Shown here: positions 34,968 through 43,932 of the stretch, piece after piece
Position numbering within the stretch: position 1 is the first letter of the stretch
Layout of the letters: every line of letters begins with the position of its first letter
NCBI GenBank assembly: GCA_964593455.1
Contig: CAZQHK010000001.1
Coordinates: 1-64,000, forward strand
Direction of reading: 5' to 3'
Length of the DNA: 64,000 bases
Source of the DNA: CAZQHK01 sp964593455
Lineage (GTDB): Bacteria > Muiribacteriota > CAYSPT01
Position numbers and translations under genes: made by a program
The notes under the pieces: generated by a model
Told to the model about the DNA's origin: nothing
Database searches by the model: none
The model's input: the letters and a program-made list of their open reading frames with translations, nothing else

Positions 34968-37229
34968 TTATTTATGGATAACGGTACGGTTCCGTCCGGC
35001 GTTCTTCGCTTCATAGAGAGCTGAATCGGCGTATTCTATGAGTTTCTCTTTCTCCGAGATATCGGAAGTGGGATAGTTAGAGACGCCGATACTGACGGTC
35101 ACATGAAGCTCATGTCCCGGTGGAGTGAAGGTATAGGTTTCTACTCTTTTCCGGAGTCGTTCGGCCAGGGTGTAGGCACCGTTCATGTCGGTTTCGGGTA
35201 GGATAACACTGAACTCCTCACCGCCGTACCGGGCGGGAACATCGATATCACGGACCGCGTCTCGCAGGATGTTGGCCACTCCCTTGAGTACGTAATCGCC
35301 GATCTGGTGTCCATAGGTATCGTTGAATTTTTTGAAATGGTCTATGTCGGTCATCATGAGCGACAGCTGACTGTCGTAACGAGTGGCCCGCCGCAGCTCT
35401 TCTTCCAGGCGGGTCTGAAAGTGCCGGTGCACGAATAATCCGGTCAAACCGTCCACCGTCGCCAGCCGGTAAAGCCGGGCGTTTTCTATTACTCCTCCGG
35501 CCTGAGCGGCTACGGATTCCACCAGGGCCAGGTCGTCTGGAGTAAACGATGATGTCCCGGCGCCGCGGAACAGGTTGATAAGGCCGACCGGACGCTTGTC
35601 GCCCAGAATCATCGGTACGGCAATGAGAGAGCTAAATTCATACCGACAGTATTGCTTGATGTGAAGGGCGATACCGGGTTCGATCTCGTTGAGCTGAAAT
35701 ATAGCGCTCTTCCCGGTCATGACCGTTTTCCCCAAAGCTCCTTCTCCCACGGGAACGATGAACGAGCAGGGGGTTTGATCGGACTCATGTTCTTCCCGGT
35801 TTGCGTTACCATATTGCACTAGCTCGGATACAAGCTCTTCTGTCAGCGGATCGTACATCAATAAAAATCCGCCGTCGGCCTGAACACCGATCACTGTGCG
35901 GTTTAAAAGCAGTTTCAACCGGTCTTTTCGCTCGGTAATCGAGGTCGAGGCGAGATCGCTGCTTATCCTGTAGAGCGTCGCCAAGCGCCGGTTTTCAACC
36001 CGCAGATCCCGGTTGGCAAAGAAGAGGCGGAGATAAAGTTGATAGAACTTCACTATTACCGCCGCCGCAGCCGTACCCAGGAACGTGGGAATGAACTCGA
36101 TTATAATTCCACTGCCTGAAAAAAGACCCAGGGTGCCGGCAACTGTTCCTCCCAGAGTAGCCACGATCAGGCCTGAAGAGACCCAGCGGGAAAACCGTTG
36201 TAGAAACCAGGCGGTCACGGTCGAGAAGGCCACGATAATGAGGAATGATACCGGGATCGGTAGACGAGTGATATGGTCGCCGGTAATGAGCGAGGCGCTG
36301 ATCAAGGCGTGGATTTCCATTCCTCGCACCGGTTTCACCGGTCCGGAGTAGTAGTCGGCTTGTCCATAAGCAGGACCGATAATCACTGTCTTTCCTGAAA
36401 AATCAGGCCACTCAGCGCCGTTAAAGCTGGCCACTTCGGACAATTTTTTGAACCTGAAAGAAAAACTTTCCAGTTTCGTTTTCATTGTCAGGTAGTTAAC
36501 CAGGTGTAATTTTCGTCCGTTAAAATCAGTCCATAGTGGAACCTTTTTATTCCCCAGGAAGATCTGTCCCTTTTCAAATCTCGGCTGCTCATCCAGGTAG
36601 GTAGCGGCACCGAGAAGCGACATAGAGTACCAGGGCTGTTTGAGATTTGGTCCCGTGTTTACCAGGGGAATTTTTCTGACAATCCCATCGTGGTTGATAT
36701 CTTCTTTCCAACCGACATTAATATATCCCTGGAAGTTCGAGACGGCCGCCAGTTCTTCGAACGTTTCCACGGGAGAAAAAGAGGTGGTATCGGAAGAAGA
36801 AATTGTATCGTCGATTCCGGGAAGCATACCGTTGAGAGAGGTAACCTCGGTAACCTTCTGGAGTACCACCGGTAACACCACCGGCTGGTTGTTCCGGACC
36901 GTTTCCACCAGGCGGGCGGCTCCTTTTTCTTCAACTTTATCATCGATGAAAATGTCGAGACATATCGAGCGCGCGCCCCACCTAAAAAGTTTCTCGATCA
37001 CGTCGGCATAAATGCCTCTGTCTATAGGCCAATTGAATTCTTTTAGACAATCGTCGGTTACTCCTACCAGGATTATAGGGGCGGTGCTCCTGACATCCCC
37101 CCGCCAGCGGAATCGGTCGTCGATAGTTCTGACCTCGTACTTCTCGAACAAGCCGTGATAGAAAAGAGCAGCTGTGATGAGGCCGATGACCAGGCTGATA
37201 ATCAGCTCGGCAGAGGCCAATTTCCGCAT
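34968..37229 (-). CDS. CHASE2-GAF-GGDEF diguanylate cyclase
   Basis: 753 aa. N-terminal helix, extracytoplasmic CHASE2 (about 30-320), three membrane helices (about 320-395), cytoplasmic GAF domain (about 425-570) and GGDEF domain (about 590-750). The active site reads GGEEF, and the inhibitory I-site RDID lies exactly five residues before it, so the enzyme should make c-di-GMP and be feedback-inhibited. It starts four bases after nadE ends and is probably in the rpmE-nadE transcript. The same sensor class drives the nucleotide cyclase at 31281-33446, on the opposite strand nearby. Confidence 0.94.
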   Translation of the reverse strand: MRKLASAELIISLVIGLITAALFYHGLFEKYEVRTIDDRFRWRGDVRSTAPIILVGVTDDCLKEFNWPIDRGIYADVIEKLFRWGARSICLDIFIDDKVEEKGAARLVETVRNNQPVVLPVVLQKVTEVTSLNGMLPGIDDTISSSDTTSFSPVETFEELAAVSNFQGYINVGWKEDINHDGIVRKIPLVNTGPNLKQPWYSMSLLGAATYLDEQPRFEKGQIFLGNKKVPLWTDFNGRKLHLVNYLTMKTKLESFSFRFKKLSEVASFNGAEWPDFSGKTVIIGPAYGQADYYSGPVKPVRGMEIHALISASLITGDHITRLPIPVSFLIIVAFSTVTAWFLQRFSRWVSSGLIVATLGGTVAGTLGLFSGSGIIIEFIPTFLGTAAAAVIVKFYQLYLRLFFANRDLRVENRRLATLYRISSDLASTSITERKDRLKLLLNRTVIGVQADGGFLLMYDPLTEELVSELVQYGNANREEHESDQTPCSFIVPVGEGALGKTVMTGKSAIFQLNEIEPGIALHIKQYCRYEFSSLIAVPMILGDKRPVGLINLFRGAGTSSFTPDDLALVESVAAQAGGVIENARLYRLATVDGLTGLFVHRHFQTRLEEELRRATRYDSQLSLMMTDIDHFKKFNDTYGHQIGDYVLKGVANILRDAVRDIDVPARYGGEEFSVILPETDMNGAYTLAERLRKRVETYTFTPPGHELHVTVSIGVSNYPTSDISEKEKLIEYADSALYEAKNAGRNRTVIHK

Positions 37230-37232
37230 ATT

Positions 37233-38057
37233 CTAGGCGTCCCGTTTCCGGGGAGATTGGGAATCCGGGGCCGTTGTTCGTGATGAAATTTCAATGGTCA
37301 ATGGCATCCGGCGTTTATACTGTGAATTTTTGATAACCATAGATACCTTGTTGATGAAAGCGGGTTTGTATCCCATATTCTGCAATTCGGACATGGTGCA
37401 TTGCCGGTCGATCATGTGGTAAAGCAACTGATCCACGGCTTCGTAGCTGAATCCCAGTTCGCCTTCGTCGGTTTGGCCTTCCCACAGGTCGGCGCTCGGT
37501 GGTTTAAGGAGTATCCGGTCCGGCACTCCCAGGTACCTGGCTAGTTGCCGAACCTGGGTCTTGTACAGGTCTCCCAGCGGTGTCAAAGCACAGGCCATGT
37601 CCCCCCACAAGGTAGTATAGCCGAGCAGGTACTCGGTTTTATTGGCTGTTCCCAGCACCAACGCATTATGCTCGGCAGATTTATCGTAGAGGATTATCAT
37701 CCGCTGCCTGGCAGCGATATTGCCGGTCCGGACCTGGCCGGCCTGAGGAACCAGGGCCAGATAAGTATCTACCATTGCAGTGATATCGATGATTTCACGG
37801 GATATACCTAACGTATCAGCCACCAATGCGGCATCATCCGAACTGGTCGGCGAACTCGTCCGGTAGGGCAGGAGATAGGCCAGAACATTGTCCGCTCCCA
37901 ACGCCTTGACCGCCAGAAAGGCTGCGGTAGAGGAGTCGAGACCGCCAGACAATCCGATCACGGCCTGCCGCTTACCGGCCTTACAGAACTCATCACTGAT
38001 AAATCGTGTGAGTATCTTCTCGATGTCGATGCAGTCCAGCCTGAGGGCATCCATCAT
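37233..38057 (-). CDS. nadE: NAD+ synthetase, ammonia-dependent type
   Basis: 274 aa. Converts deamido-NAD+ to NAD+ with ATP and ammonia, the last step of NAD synthesis. Seen: the ATP-pyrophosphatase P-loop GLSGGLDSSTAAFLA, the GTANKTEYLLGYTTLWGD segment and the substrate loop KPPSADLWEGQTDE. There is no N-terminal nitrilase/glutaminase domain, so it should use free ammonia. The N-terminus is typical in length. It lies 23 bases after rpmE and just before the GGDEF gene. Confidence 0.95.
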   Translation of the reverse strand: MMDALRLDCIDIEKILTRFISDEFCKAGKRQAVIGLSGGLDSSTAAFLAVKALGADNVLAYLLPYRTSSPTSSDDAALVADTLGISREIIDITAMVDTYLALVPQAGQVRTGNIAARQRMIILYDKSAEHNALVLGTANKTEYLLGYTTLWGDMACALTPLGDLYKTQVRQLARYLGVPDRILLKPPSADLWEGQTDEGELGFSYEAVDQLLYHMIDRQCTMSELQNMGYKPAFINKVSMVIKNSQYKRRMPLTIEISSRTTAPDSQSPRKRDA

Positions 38058-38080
38058 TTAGCCTCTGTCAACAGGAACGT

Positions 38081-38299
38081 TTAAGCAGTTTCTTCCTCGG
38101 TTTTGAGGTTGTATTTGCGCATAAACTTCTCTACCCGGCCAGCGGAGTCAACCCATTTCTGCTTACCGGTGAAAAACGGATGGCACTTGGAACAGATTTC
38201 TACCCGGATTTTCTCTTTGGTGCTCAAAGTCTCGAATGTCGCGCCGCAGGCACAGCTTATGCTGCATTCGACATAATCGGGATGAATTCTCTTTTTCAT
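38081..38299 (-). CDS. rpmE: Ribosomal protein L31
   Basis: 72 aa, the zinc-containing L31 form: MKKRIHPDY, then Cys residues at CAC and CSKCHPFFTGKQKW. It is slightly extended at the C-terminus compared with the usual 66-70 residues. AAGGTG lies 7 bases before the ATG. Confidence 0.97.
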   Translation of the reverse strand: MKKRIHPDYVECSISCACGATFETLSTKEKIRVEICSKCHPFFTGKQKWVDSAGRVEKFMRKYNLKTEEETA

Positions 38300-38323
38300 T
38301 GCTAATCACCTTCTTACCCTGAG

Positions 38324-38353
38324 GATATACACCAGTTGTCTCGCAAAAGTCAA
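38324..38353 (-). promoter_or_regulatory. Promoter for rpmE
   Basis: Minus strand TTGACT (38348-38353), an 18-base spacer, TATATC (38324-38329). Confidence 0.55.
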
Positions 38354-38391
38354 GCCTGTCCTGAGTTTATAAACACTCTTCTGGCCACGTC

Positions 38392-38420
38392 TTGTCAACC
38401 GTTGCGCTGATTGATACAAT
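38392..38420 (+). promoter_or_regulatory. Promoter for the gene at 38449
   Basis: TTGTCA (38392-38397), a 17-base spacer, TACAAT (38415-38420), divergent from the rpmE promoter. Confidence 0.55.
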
Positions 38421-38448
38421 ACTACCAGTTACAGGGAGGTTGAGCCGG

Positions 38449-38814
38449 ATGGATGACACAAAAAGAAATGCATTAATATCATTTATGTGCGGAAAATTAG
38501 TTTTTGAGAATCTGAACCAGGCGATTGGTCAATCGGATGGTGGCGATTCGGTCGTTCACACCTCCCTTACCGTGGCCAGGGACGAATTAATAGTAGTGAA
38601 AACCGCTCTCGCCGCGGCGGGGTTGCCGTTCAGTTACATTGTAGAGACCAAGCTCACCTCGGTACTCGAAAAGGCGAGCGGCGGTGAGGACGAACGATTC
38701 ACACATCGAGTCCGAGATGTCCTTGATAGCCTTGAAGGCATGAAAAATGAGCTTATCTCTCAGATTCTCGAATCGCATTTAAAAGTAATTCATATTATCG
38801 ATTTGCGAAAGTGA
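38449..38814 (+). CDS. Small helical protein of unknown function
   Basis: 121 aa from ATG 38449, chosen because GGGAGG sits 9 bases upstream and a good promoter ends at 38420; earlier in-frame codons lie inside that promoter. Mainly amphipathic helices (SLTVARDELIVVKTALAAAG, VRDVLDSLEGMKNELISQIL). No signal peptide, and no family recognised. It has its own promoter and converges with the phosphatase gene. Confidence 0.75.
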   Translation: MDDTKRNALISFMCGKLVFENLNQAIGQSDGGDSVVHTSLTVARDELIVVKTALAAAGLPFSYIVETKLTSVLEKASGGEDERFTHRVRDVLDSLEGMKNELISQILESHLKVIHIIDLRK

Positions 38815-38841
38815 TGTTGAACCCTCGTTCGATATCAGAAA

Positions 38842-41136
38842 CTATGATTCGCGGTAGACGGTGAGGATAGTAATGTCATCGAACTGAGGAGCATTCTGGC
38901 TATGGTCGGTGACGAACTTAACCAGCAAGTCAACGGCTCTCTGGGCTGATTGTGGATTTTTCTGCAACAGTAGTCTCTCTATTTTTTCCCTGTCCAAACG
39001 ATTCTTTTTCTCATCATGAGCATCTGTGAGGCCATCGGTGTAGACTACCAGCAGATCGTTCGGTTCCAGTATCACCGTCTTTTGCTTCAGAATACTTTCC
39101 TCGAAGATACCCAGCATAAGCCCTTTTGATTCCAGTAATTCAATCCGCCGGTCCCGGCGCAGGAGAATTGCCGGTTCGTGTCCGGCGGAGACATATGTTA
39201 GTTTCCCGGTCTTCTGGTCGAGTATCCCCAGGAACATGGTGACAAACATGGTGGAATCGGGATCGAGATCGAAGAGAAAACGATTTGTCTTGGCCCCGAT
39301 GGTTCTTGGTGAACGGTACCTGGCACAGAGAGCCTTTATGTGACTGAGGACTAGAGCCGAGTAGAAAGCAGCGGGAATGCCTTTTCCGGTGACATCTGCT
39401 ATGAGCACTGCTAGTCGACCGTCGGGGAGCACGAATATGTCGTAGAAATCGCCTCCCATTTCTCGCGCCGGCCGGTTGTAAGCGACGACCTGAATATCTT
39501 TTGTGCGGGGAAAACTTCGGGGGAGAATGCTTTTCTGCAAACCGGCGGCTATTTTCAGTTCATTTTCCACCTGCTGCGCGTATACCAGATGCTTGGTAAG
39601 CTCGAACTTTTCCATGGATTTGGATATTTGACTGGCCAAAAATTCGAGCAGTTTCAGGTCTTCAGAGTTGAAATCATCACCGGAAATCTTGTCGGTTGCA
39701 TTGACGATAGCCACGATGTGTCCCTCGAGATAGACCGGCACCGATACGAAAGAGTGTGTCCGGTAACGAGTGGTTTCTTCGGCGAACAGATCCTCGCGTT
39801 TGTTTTCGTCGGTCACCAGCAGTGGACTGCCGGTTTCCAGTATATAGCTGGTCACCTTACCGCGGACCTGAAGTTTTGTGCTTGAGTTGCTCTTATGGTT
39901 GATGATTTTACGGGAACCTCTGACCAGGATATCGGTATTATCTCTTTCTCCCAGGAGCAGGACACTACTCTTGTCACACATCATGACGGTAACTACCAGG
40001 TCGGTAACCATCATCAGCAATTCTTCCAGTACCAGTGTTTCCCTGATTTTCTCGTCGGCCGTGTAGATGGCGGAAATCTCTGTTTCCCGGCGGGTGAGAT
40101 CGGTTCTGGTCTCCTCTAATTCTTCCCTCAGCTTGAAGAGATGGTCTCGGAGAAGGTTTGTCTTCTGGGACATCTGCTCGACCAGGAAACTATCTTCCAT
40201 CCAGTTGGGCGAGCGTTTTTGTTGTCTCGAAAAGGCGGTTTCGATAACGTTCACCAGTCTGGCGGCGCAATCGAGATCATCCCGAGTAAACTGTTGATGA
40301 TTTTCTTTATCAGTGGCATTGATAATGGCCATTGTCCGTTTGCCGATAGTTACTGGAAGGGAGATAAACGATGGGGTATGATAGTAGATCTTGTTCTTGC
40401 GATAAAATCGTCGATCGGTCTCTATATTCTTGACCAGAATAGGCTCGGAGTGATCAAGGATATAGGTAGTGACCTGTCCCCGTTCTTTCAGGCGGACCGT
40501 TACCGGTTCGTAGCTGGTGCTGGTGTCCCGAAGCATAATGAGCACATCTTCATGTGATTTTTCAGGTAGAATGACGGACACTTTCTCGCAACCGAGCATT
40601 GTTTTCAGCACCCGTAGAAACACCGTGATAAAAAGCTCCGAGAGCTTACTCTGTTCCACAAGGCCGGTGTGTTCGGTCATGAGAACGGCTTGTGCCAAAT
40701 GCATGATGAGAGCGGTTGCCCGTTTATCGTCCGTCGGAAACCGTTGAGCAGGCCAGGCGGATAAACCGAAGTTGGTAAGTGCTAAATGTTCCATGGTGGA
40801 GTGGATGGTTCTGTCAATTTCCACGGGTGACGCGTCCAGGGGAAGAGCGGCCCAGGCCATGGTGTTCAGCGCCTCGATGGCATGTAAACGGGTCTCATGG
40901 TCATACAGGGTGATAACTGCCGAAAGCGGAGACACCTCGCGAATAATGCTTAAATACCTGGCAAAGTCGGGCAAACGACTGTCAATAAGAACGCAGGAGA
41001 AAAAATCCTGATACAGCCAATCCGGCAGTTGTGGTCCCGGTGATAGGCTGACGATCTTACCCCTGCTTTCTTTCAAGTGGGTCCCGAAGTGTTCGGGCAC
41101 CTTATCATCGGCGGTTATGACAAGCAGGTTAATCAC
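38842..41136 (-). CDS. SpoIIE/RsbU-type PP2C phosphatase with receiver-like and two GAF domains
   Basis: 764 aa, cytoplasmic. Residues 1-125 resemble a receiver fold (LLVITADDKV, SCVLIDSRLP) but are degenerate. Two GAF domains follow (about 165-310 and 355-500) joined by a coiled coil, then the PP2C/SpoIIE phosphatase (about 540-763): AREMGGDFYDIF, LIADVTGKGIPAAFYSALVLS, YVSAGHEPAILL, LLVVYTDGLTDAH and FDDITILT. Metal-binding Asp residues are all present. Relatives dephosphorylate anti-anti-sigma factors or STAS proteins; a STAS-domain protein is encoded at 55696-57540. The GTG start lies six bases after a -10 box, so the message may be leaderless. Confidence 0.93.
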   Translation of the reverse strand: MINLLVITADDKVPEHFGTHLKESRGKIVSLSPGPQLPDWLYQDFFSCVLIDSRLPDFARYLSIIREVSPLSAVITLYDHETRLHAIEALNTMAWAALPLDASPVEIDRTIHSTMEHLALTNFGLSAWPAQRFPTDDKRATALIMHLAQAVLMTEHTGLVEQSKLSELFITVFLRVLKTMLGCEKVSVILPEKSHEDVLIMLRDTSTSYEPVTVRLKERGQVTTYILDHSEPILVKNIETDRRFYRKNKIYYHTPSFISLPVTIGKRTMAIINATDKENHQQFTRDDLDCAARLVNVIETAFSRQQKRSPNWMEDSFLVEQMSQKTNLLRDHLFKLREELEETRTDLTRRETEISAIYTADEKIRETLVLEELLMMVTDLVVTVMMCDKSSVLLLGERDNTDILVRGSRKIINHKSNSSTKLQVRGKVTSYILETGSPLLVTDENKREDLFAEETTRYRTHSFVSVPVYLEGHIVAIVNATDKISGDDFNSEDLKLLEFLASQISKSMEKFELTKHLVYAQQVENELKIAAGLQKSILPRSFPRTKDIQVVAYNRPAREMGGDFYDIFVLPDGRLAVLIADVTGKGIPAAFYSALVLSHIKALCARYRSPRTIGAKTNRFLFDLDPDSTMFVTMFLGILDQKTGKLTYVSAGHEPAILLRRDRRIELLESKGLMLGIFEESILKQKTVILEPNDLLVVYTDGLTDAHDEKKNRLDREKIERLLLQKNPQSAQRAVDLLVKFVTDHSQNAPQFDDITILTVYRES

Positions 41137-41142
41137 GATTTA

Positions 41143-41171
41143 ACTATACCATCAGGCCAAACTCTTGAAAA
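41143..41171 (-). promoter_or_regulatory. Promoter abutting the phosphatase start codon
   Basis: Minus strand TTTTCA (41166-41171), a 17-base spacer, TATAGT (41143-41148), then six bases to the GTG at 41136. There is no Shine-Dalgarno site. Confidence 0.4.
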
Positions 41172-41217
41172 GAGAAACAATAGTAAAAGTTTCCCCTCTA
41201 GATGTCGAAATAGATAT

Positions 41218-43932
41218 ATGGAGGTGAATATCACGGGACGTCTGTACCCTTTTACTAAAAGACTGCCCTGGAGTTTTATTTTTCCGGCGGTAGAAATAGT
41301 GTGCGTGGTGTATCTTCTCTTTTTCGGGCTGGCACGCCTGGCCGACGCTCGTGAACGACATGATGTCACGGTGGGTACCCGCCTGACCTTCAATGTGCAA
41401 CGGTTTGATAAAAACGAGTACCAGGAGGTCAAGGCCACCTGTTTAAAGAGGGGAAAACACTGCTATATTTTCGTCGATGAGCGATATCAGGTGGCGGATG
41501 AGCTGCTCACCATGGCTATGATTCAATTTGATTTCACCATCTTTCCTGCCGTCAGGACCAACTTCGGAATCGAATGGTCCCCGGGGGTCGACGGCGACTA
41601 TCTCATTTACATCCTGCTTACCGACCTGACAGACCGACCTGCCGGTTATAACCAGACGCTTAAGGTCACAGAAGGGTATTACTCCATATTCGACGAGATG
41701 ACTACGACCGAGATCGGGTTCTTCAACCAGGAGCATGGGACCTGGTATAAGACCAATGAGAAAGAGGTCGTCTTCATGGACATAGATCCGCTGGTGGTGG
41801 GCTCCACCGGGTTTAACTCCCGGTTAGCCAGGCTGTTCCAGCGGATGGTGCATTACTATCAAAGTACTTTCGGTTTTGAAAATCCCCGGATGGAAGAAGA
41901 ATGGGTAGTTACGGGCTGCTCGCTGCTGGCACAGTATCTTTGCGGATATGGAATTCCTGAAGAATACCAGGCGTTCATTGCCGCTCCCACGGCGGAACTG
42001 CCCGAGGAGGCCACTTTCGTAAGCGATGCACGGGCCGGAGGGGCTTTTCTCCTGTTCCTCTATATGTGGGAGCAGTTCGATGAAGAGGAGATGACCCGGG
42101 CCATCACCTCGGCCTTCAGTACCGGAATTGAAGGGCTCGGCGAGGCTCTGGCTCCTCGGAGAGATGTCATCAACCGGGTCTATGAAGAGACTTCAGAACT
42201 CAGTGAATTCGACCTAGAGATTATCAGAAAAGCCTTTAAAACAGGCTACAACAGCCTGGACCAGTTCGAGAAGGCTTTCCTCAGCACACTGCTGTTTAAA
42301 TCGATCTACATGGATTGGTTATGTGCCCTGCTCCTGGATGACACCACCATTGAGAGCGGCCGCTACGGTTTCAGAAGTTTTGAAATAGATGATCTGAACG
42401 TTCCGCAATACAATGAATATCCGACAGAGCTCGATGACATTGACGTTGAATCATATGCCGCCCGGTTATACGATTATCGAGGAAACGCCACCAATACGCT
42501 GCGTTTTCGCATGATTTCCGACACCTACCCCGAAGCGCTTCGAGTCCGGTTGGTCAGGAAGGGAGCCCTGGAGCCCAGTTCGGTCACAACTGTCAATGTG
42601 GTCAACGGGTGGGCGAGCGTCACCGTGAATGATTTTGGCGAAACCTATCCCGATGCGTACTGGGTTGTGGGTAAGGTGAGCGGCGAAGAGACCGCTCGTT
42701 TTGACCTGCGGGCGTATCTCAGGGGTCCGGTGGTCGCCGCTTTTCTCTCCCCGATCTACAAAAACATGATTATCATTGATGTAAAAGCTTCCGATTACCC
42801 GGTCGTTGGAGTTTATCAAGAAGGCGCACCCAACGCCACTGATGTGGACATGGTGAAGTCTCCACAGGGTACGTACACCGGATATTATGTGCTCGATTCA
42901 ACCTGGCCTGGCCGCGGGGAAATATCGGTCAGGGGTACCGGGGTCGATTTCGTTAATGATGAGATTATCGTTCCGTTCGAATATCAAAAGGAACAGTCGG
43001 GTACCATGCATTTGGGATCCGTGGCCGGGGTGGAACTTGATCTTTTAAACACCACTGCCGGTGATGGAAGCGTCGTGCTGTTGGTATCGGACAGCGAACC
43101 ATCTAAGGAACTTCAACCGCTCAGCCCGGTAGCCCAGGTTCTGGTCCGGAGCGAGCAACTGAACAGTCCCGGACAGCTTACTTTCCCGCTTGATTCTCGG
43201 GCTGGTTCGCACGGGTTGGGCTTGTTTCGCCGTGGAGAAAACAATACCTGGATCTTCGAGCGCACGGCTTCGGAAGAGACAGGAAACGGCCGGGTACGCG
43301 TTGCCGTCAGCCGGCCGGGAAGATTTGCCATTCTGCGTGATCTGACCAGGCCGCGTCTGGTTTGCCGGGAAGCCCTGCAGGGAGATGACGGCACCCTGAG
43401 TATTTACGGTAGTGTCAATGATACCGGCAGCGGAGTTGATCAGGAATCGCTCTCAATCAGAGTTGGCGGGAGACAACTGCGTTTAGGTACTTCTTCCTGG
43501 AACGGATCAGGTTTTGAAGTTACGGTGGATGATTCTATCCCGGCCGGAAGTTTCGTACGTGTCAGCGTAGCAGACCGTCTCGGTAATGCCTCCTCGGCGT
43601 ATGTTGAGGTCCGGCAAGCAGTCATTCCGTTGAACAATGTTTCCATGAAAGCTTATCCCTGTCCCGCTGTGGGAAACGTCACTATCCAGGTCTCCGTTGC
43701 CGGTGGTCTGGGAGCGGCCGCTTCGCTGAACCTTACGATCCGGGATGTAGCTGGAGACATAGTAATGACTGCCGACAGAGCCGATTTTACGGATCAGGGT
43801 GGCGGTGTGCACGAGTATGTATGGAATCCGGTCTCATCTTCTGCGGCCAATGGCGTTTACCTTTACGAGATATCTATTAACGATAGTGGGAATACCTGGA
43901 ACGGTAGGGGAAAGATCGTTGTACTCAAGTAA
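41218..43932 (+). CDS. Secreted protein with metallopeptidase-like fold but no HExxH; FlgD-like C-terminus (paralogue A)
   Basis: 904 aa from ATG 41218; the frame is open further upstream but that part overlaps the phosphatase gene. Signal segment (WSFIFPAVEIVCVVYLLFF). The first 400 residues follow the plan of secreted M30/M6-like peptidases (ICYIFVDE, YLIYILLTDL, EVVFMDIDPL). Where those carry LAHEFQHMIH, residues 203-212 read LARLFQRMVH, and the downstream NEGLSE-type segment reads VTGCSLL, so all zinc ligands are gone. Beta domains follow, then a FlgD-like end (about 815-904, AYPCPAVGNVTI). Likely a binding or structural surface protein. Confidence 0.75.
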   Translation: MEVNITGRLYPFTKRLPWSFIFPAVEIVCVVYLLFFGLARLADARERHDVTVGTRLTFNVQRFDKNEYQEVKATCLKRGKHCYIFVDERYQVADELLTMAMIQFDFTIFPAVRTNFGIEWSPGVDGDYLIYILLTDLTDRPAGYNQTLKVTEGYYSIFDEMTTTEIGFFNQEHGTWYKTNEKEVVFMDIDPLVVGSTGFNSRLARLFQRMVHYYQSTFGFENPRMEEEWVVTGCSLLAQYLCGYGIPEEYQAFIAAPTAELPEEATFVSDARAGGAFLLFLYMWEQFDEEEMTRAITSAFSTGIEGLGEALAPRRDVINRVYEETSELSEFDLEIIRKAFKTGYNSLDQFEKAFLSTLLFKSIYMDWLCALLLDDTTIESGRYGFRSFEIDDLNVPQYNEYPTELDDIDVESYAARLYDYRGNATNTLRFRMISDTYPEALRVRLVRKGALEPSSVTTVNVVNGWASVTVNDFGETYPDAYWVVGKVSGEETARFDLRAYLRGPVVAAFLSPIYKNMIIIDVKASDYPVVGVYQEGAPNATDVDMVKSPQGTYTGYYVLDSTWPGRGEISVRGTGVDFVNDEIIVPFEYQKEQSGTMHLGSVAGVELDLLNTTAGDGSVVLLVSDSEPSKELQPLSPVAQVLVRSEQLNSPGQLTFPLDSRAGSHGLGLFRRGENNTWIFERTASEETGNGRVRVAVSRPGRFAILRDLTRPRLVCREALQGDDGTLSIYGSVNDTGSGVDQESLSIRVGGRQLRLGTSSWNGSGFEVTVDDSIPAGSFVRVSVADRLGNASSAYVEVRQAVIPLNNVSMKAYPCPAVGNVTIQVSVAGGLGAAASLNLTIRDVAGDIVMTADRADFTDQGGGVHEYVWNPVSSSAANGVYLYEISINDSGNTWNGRGKIVVLK

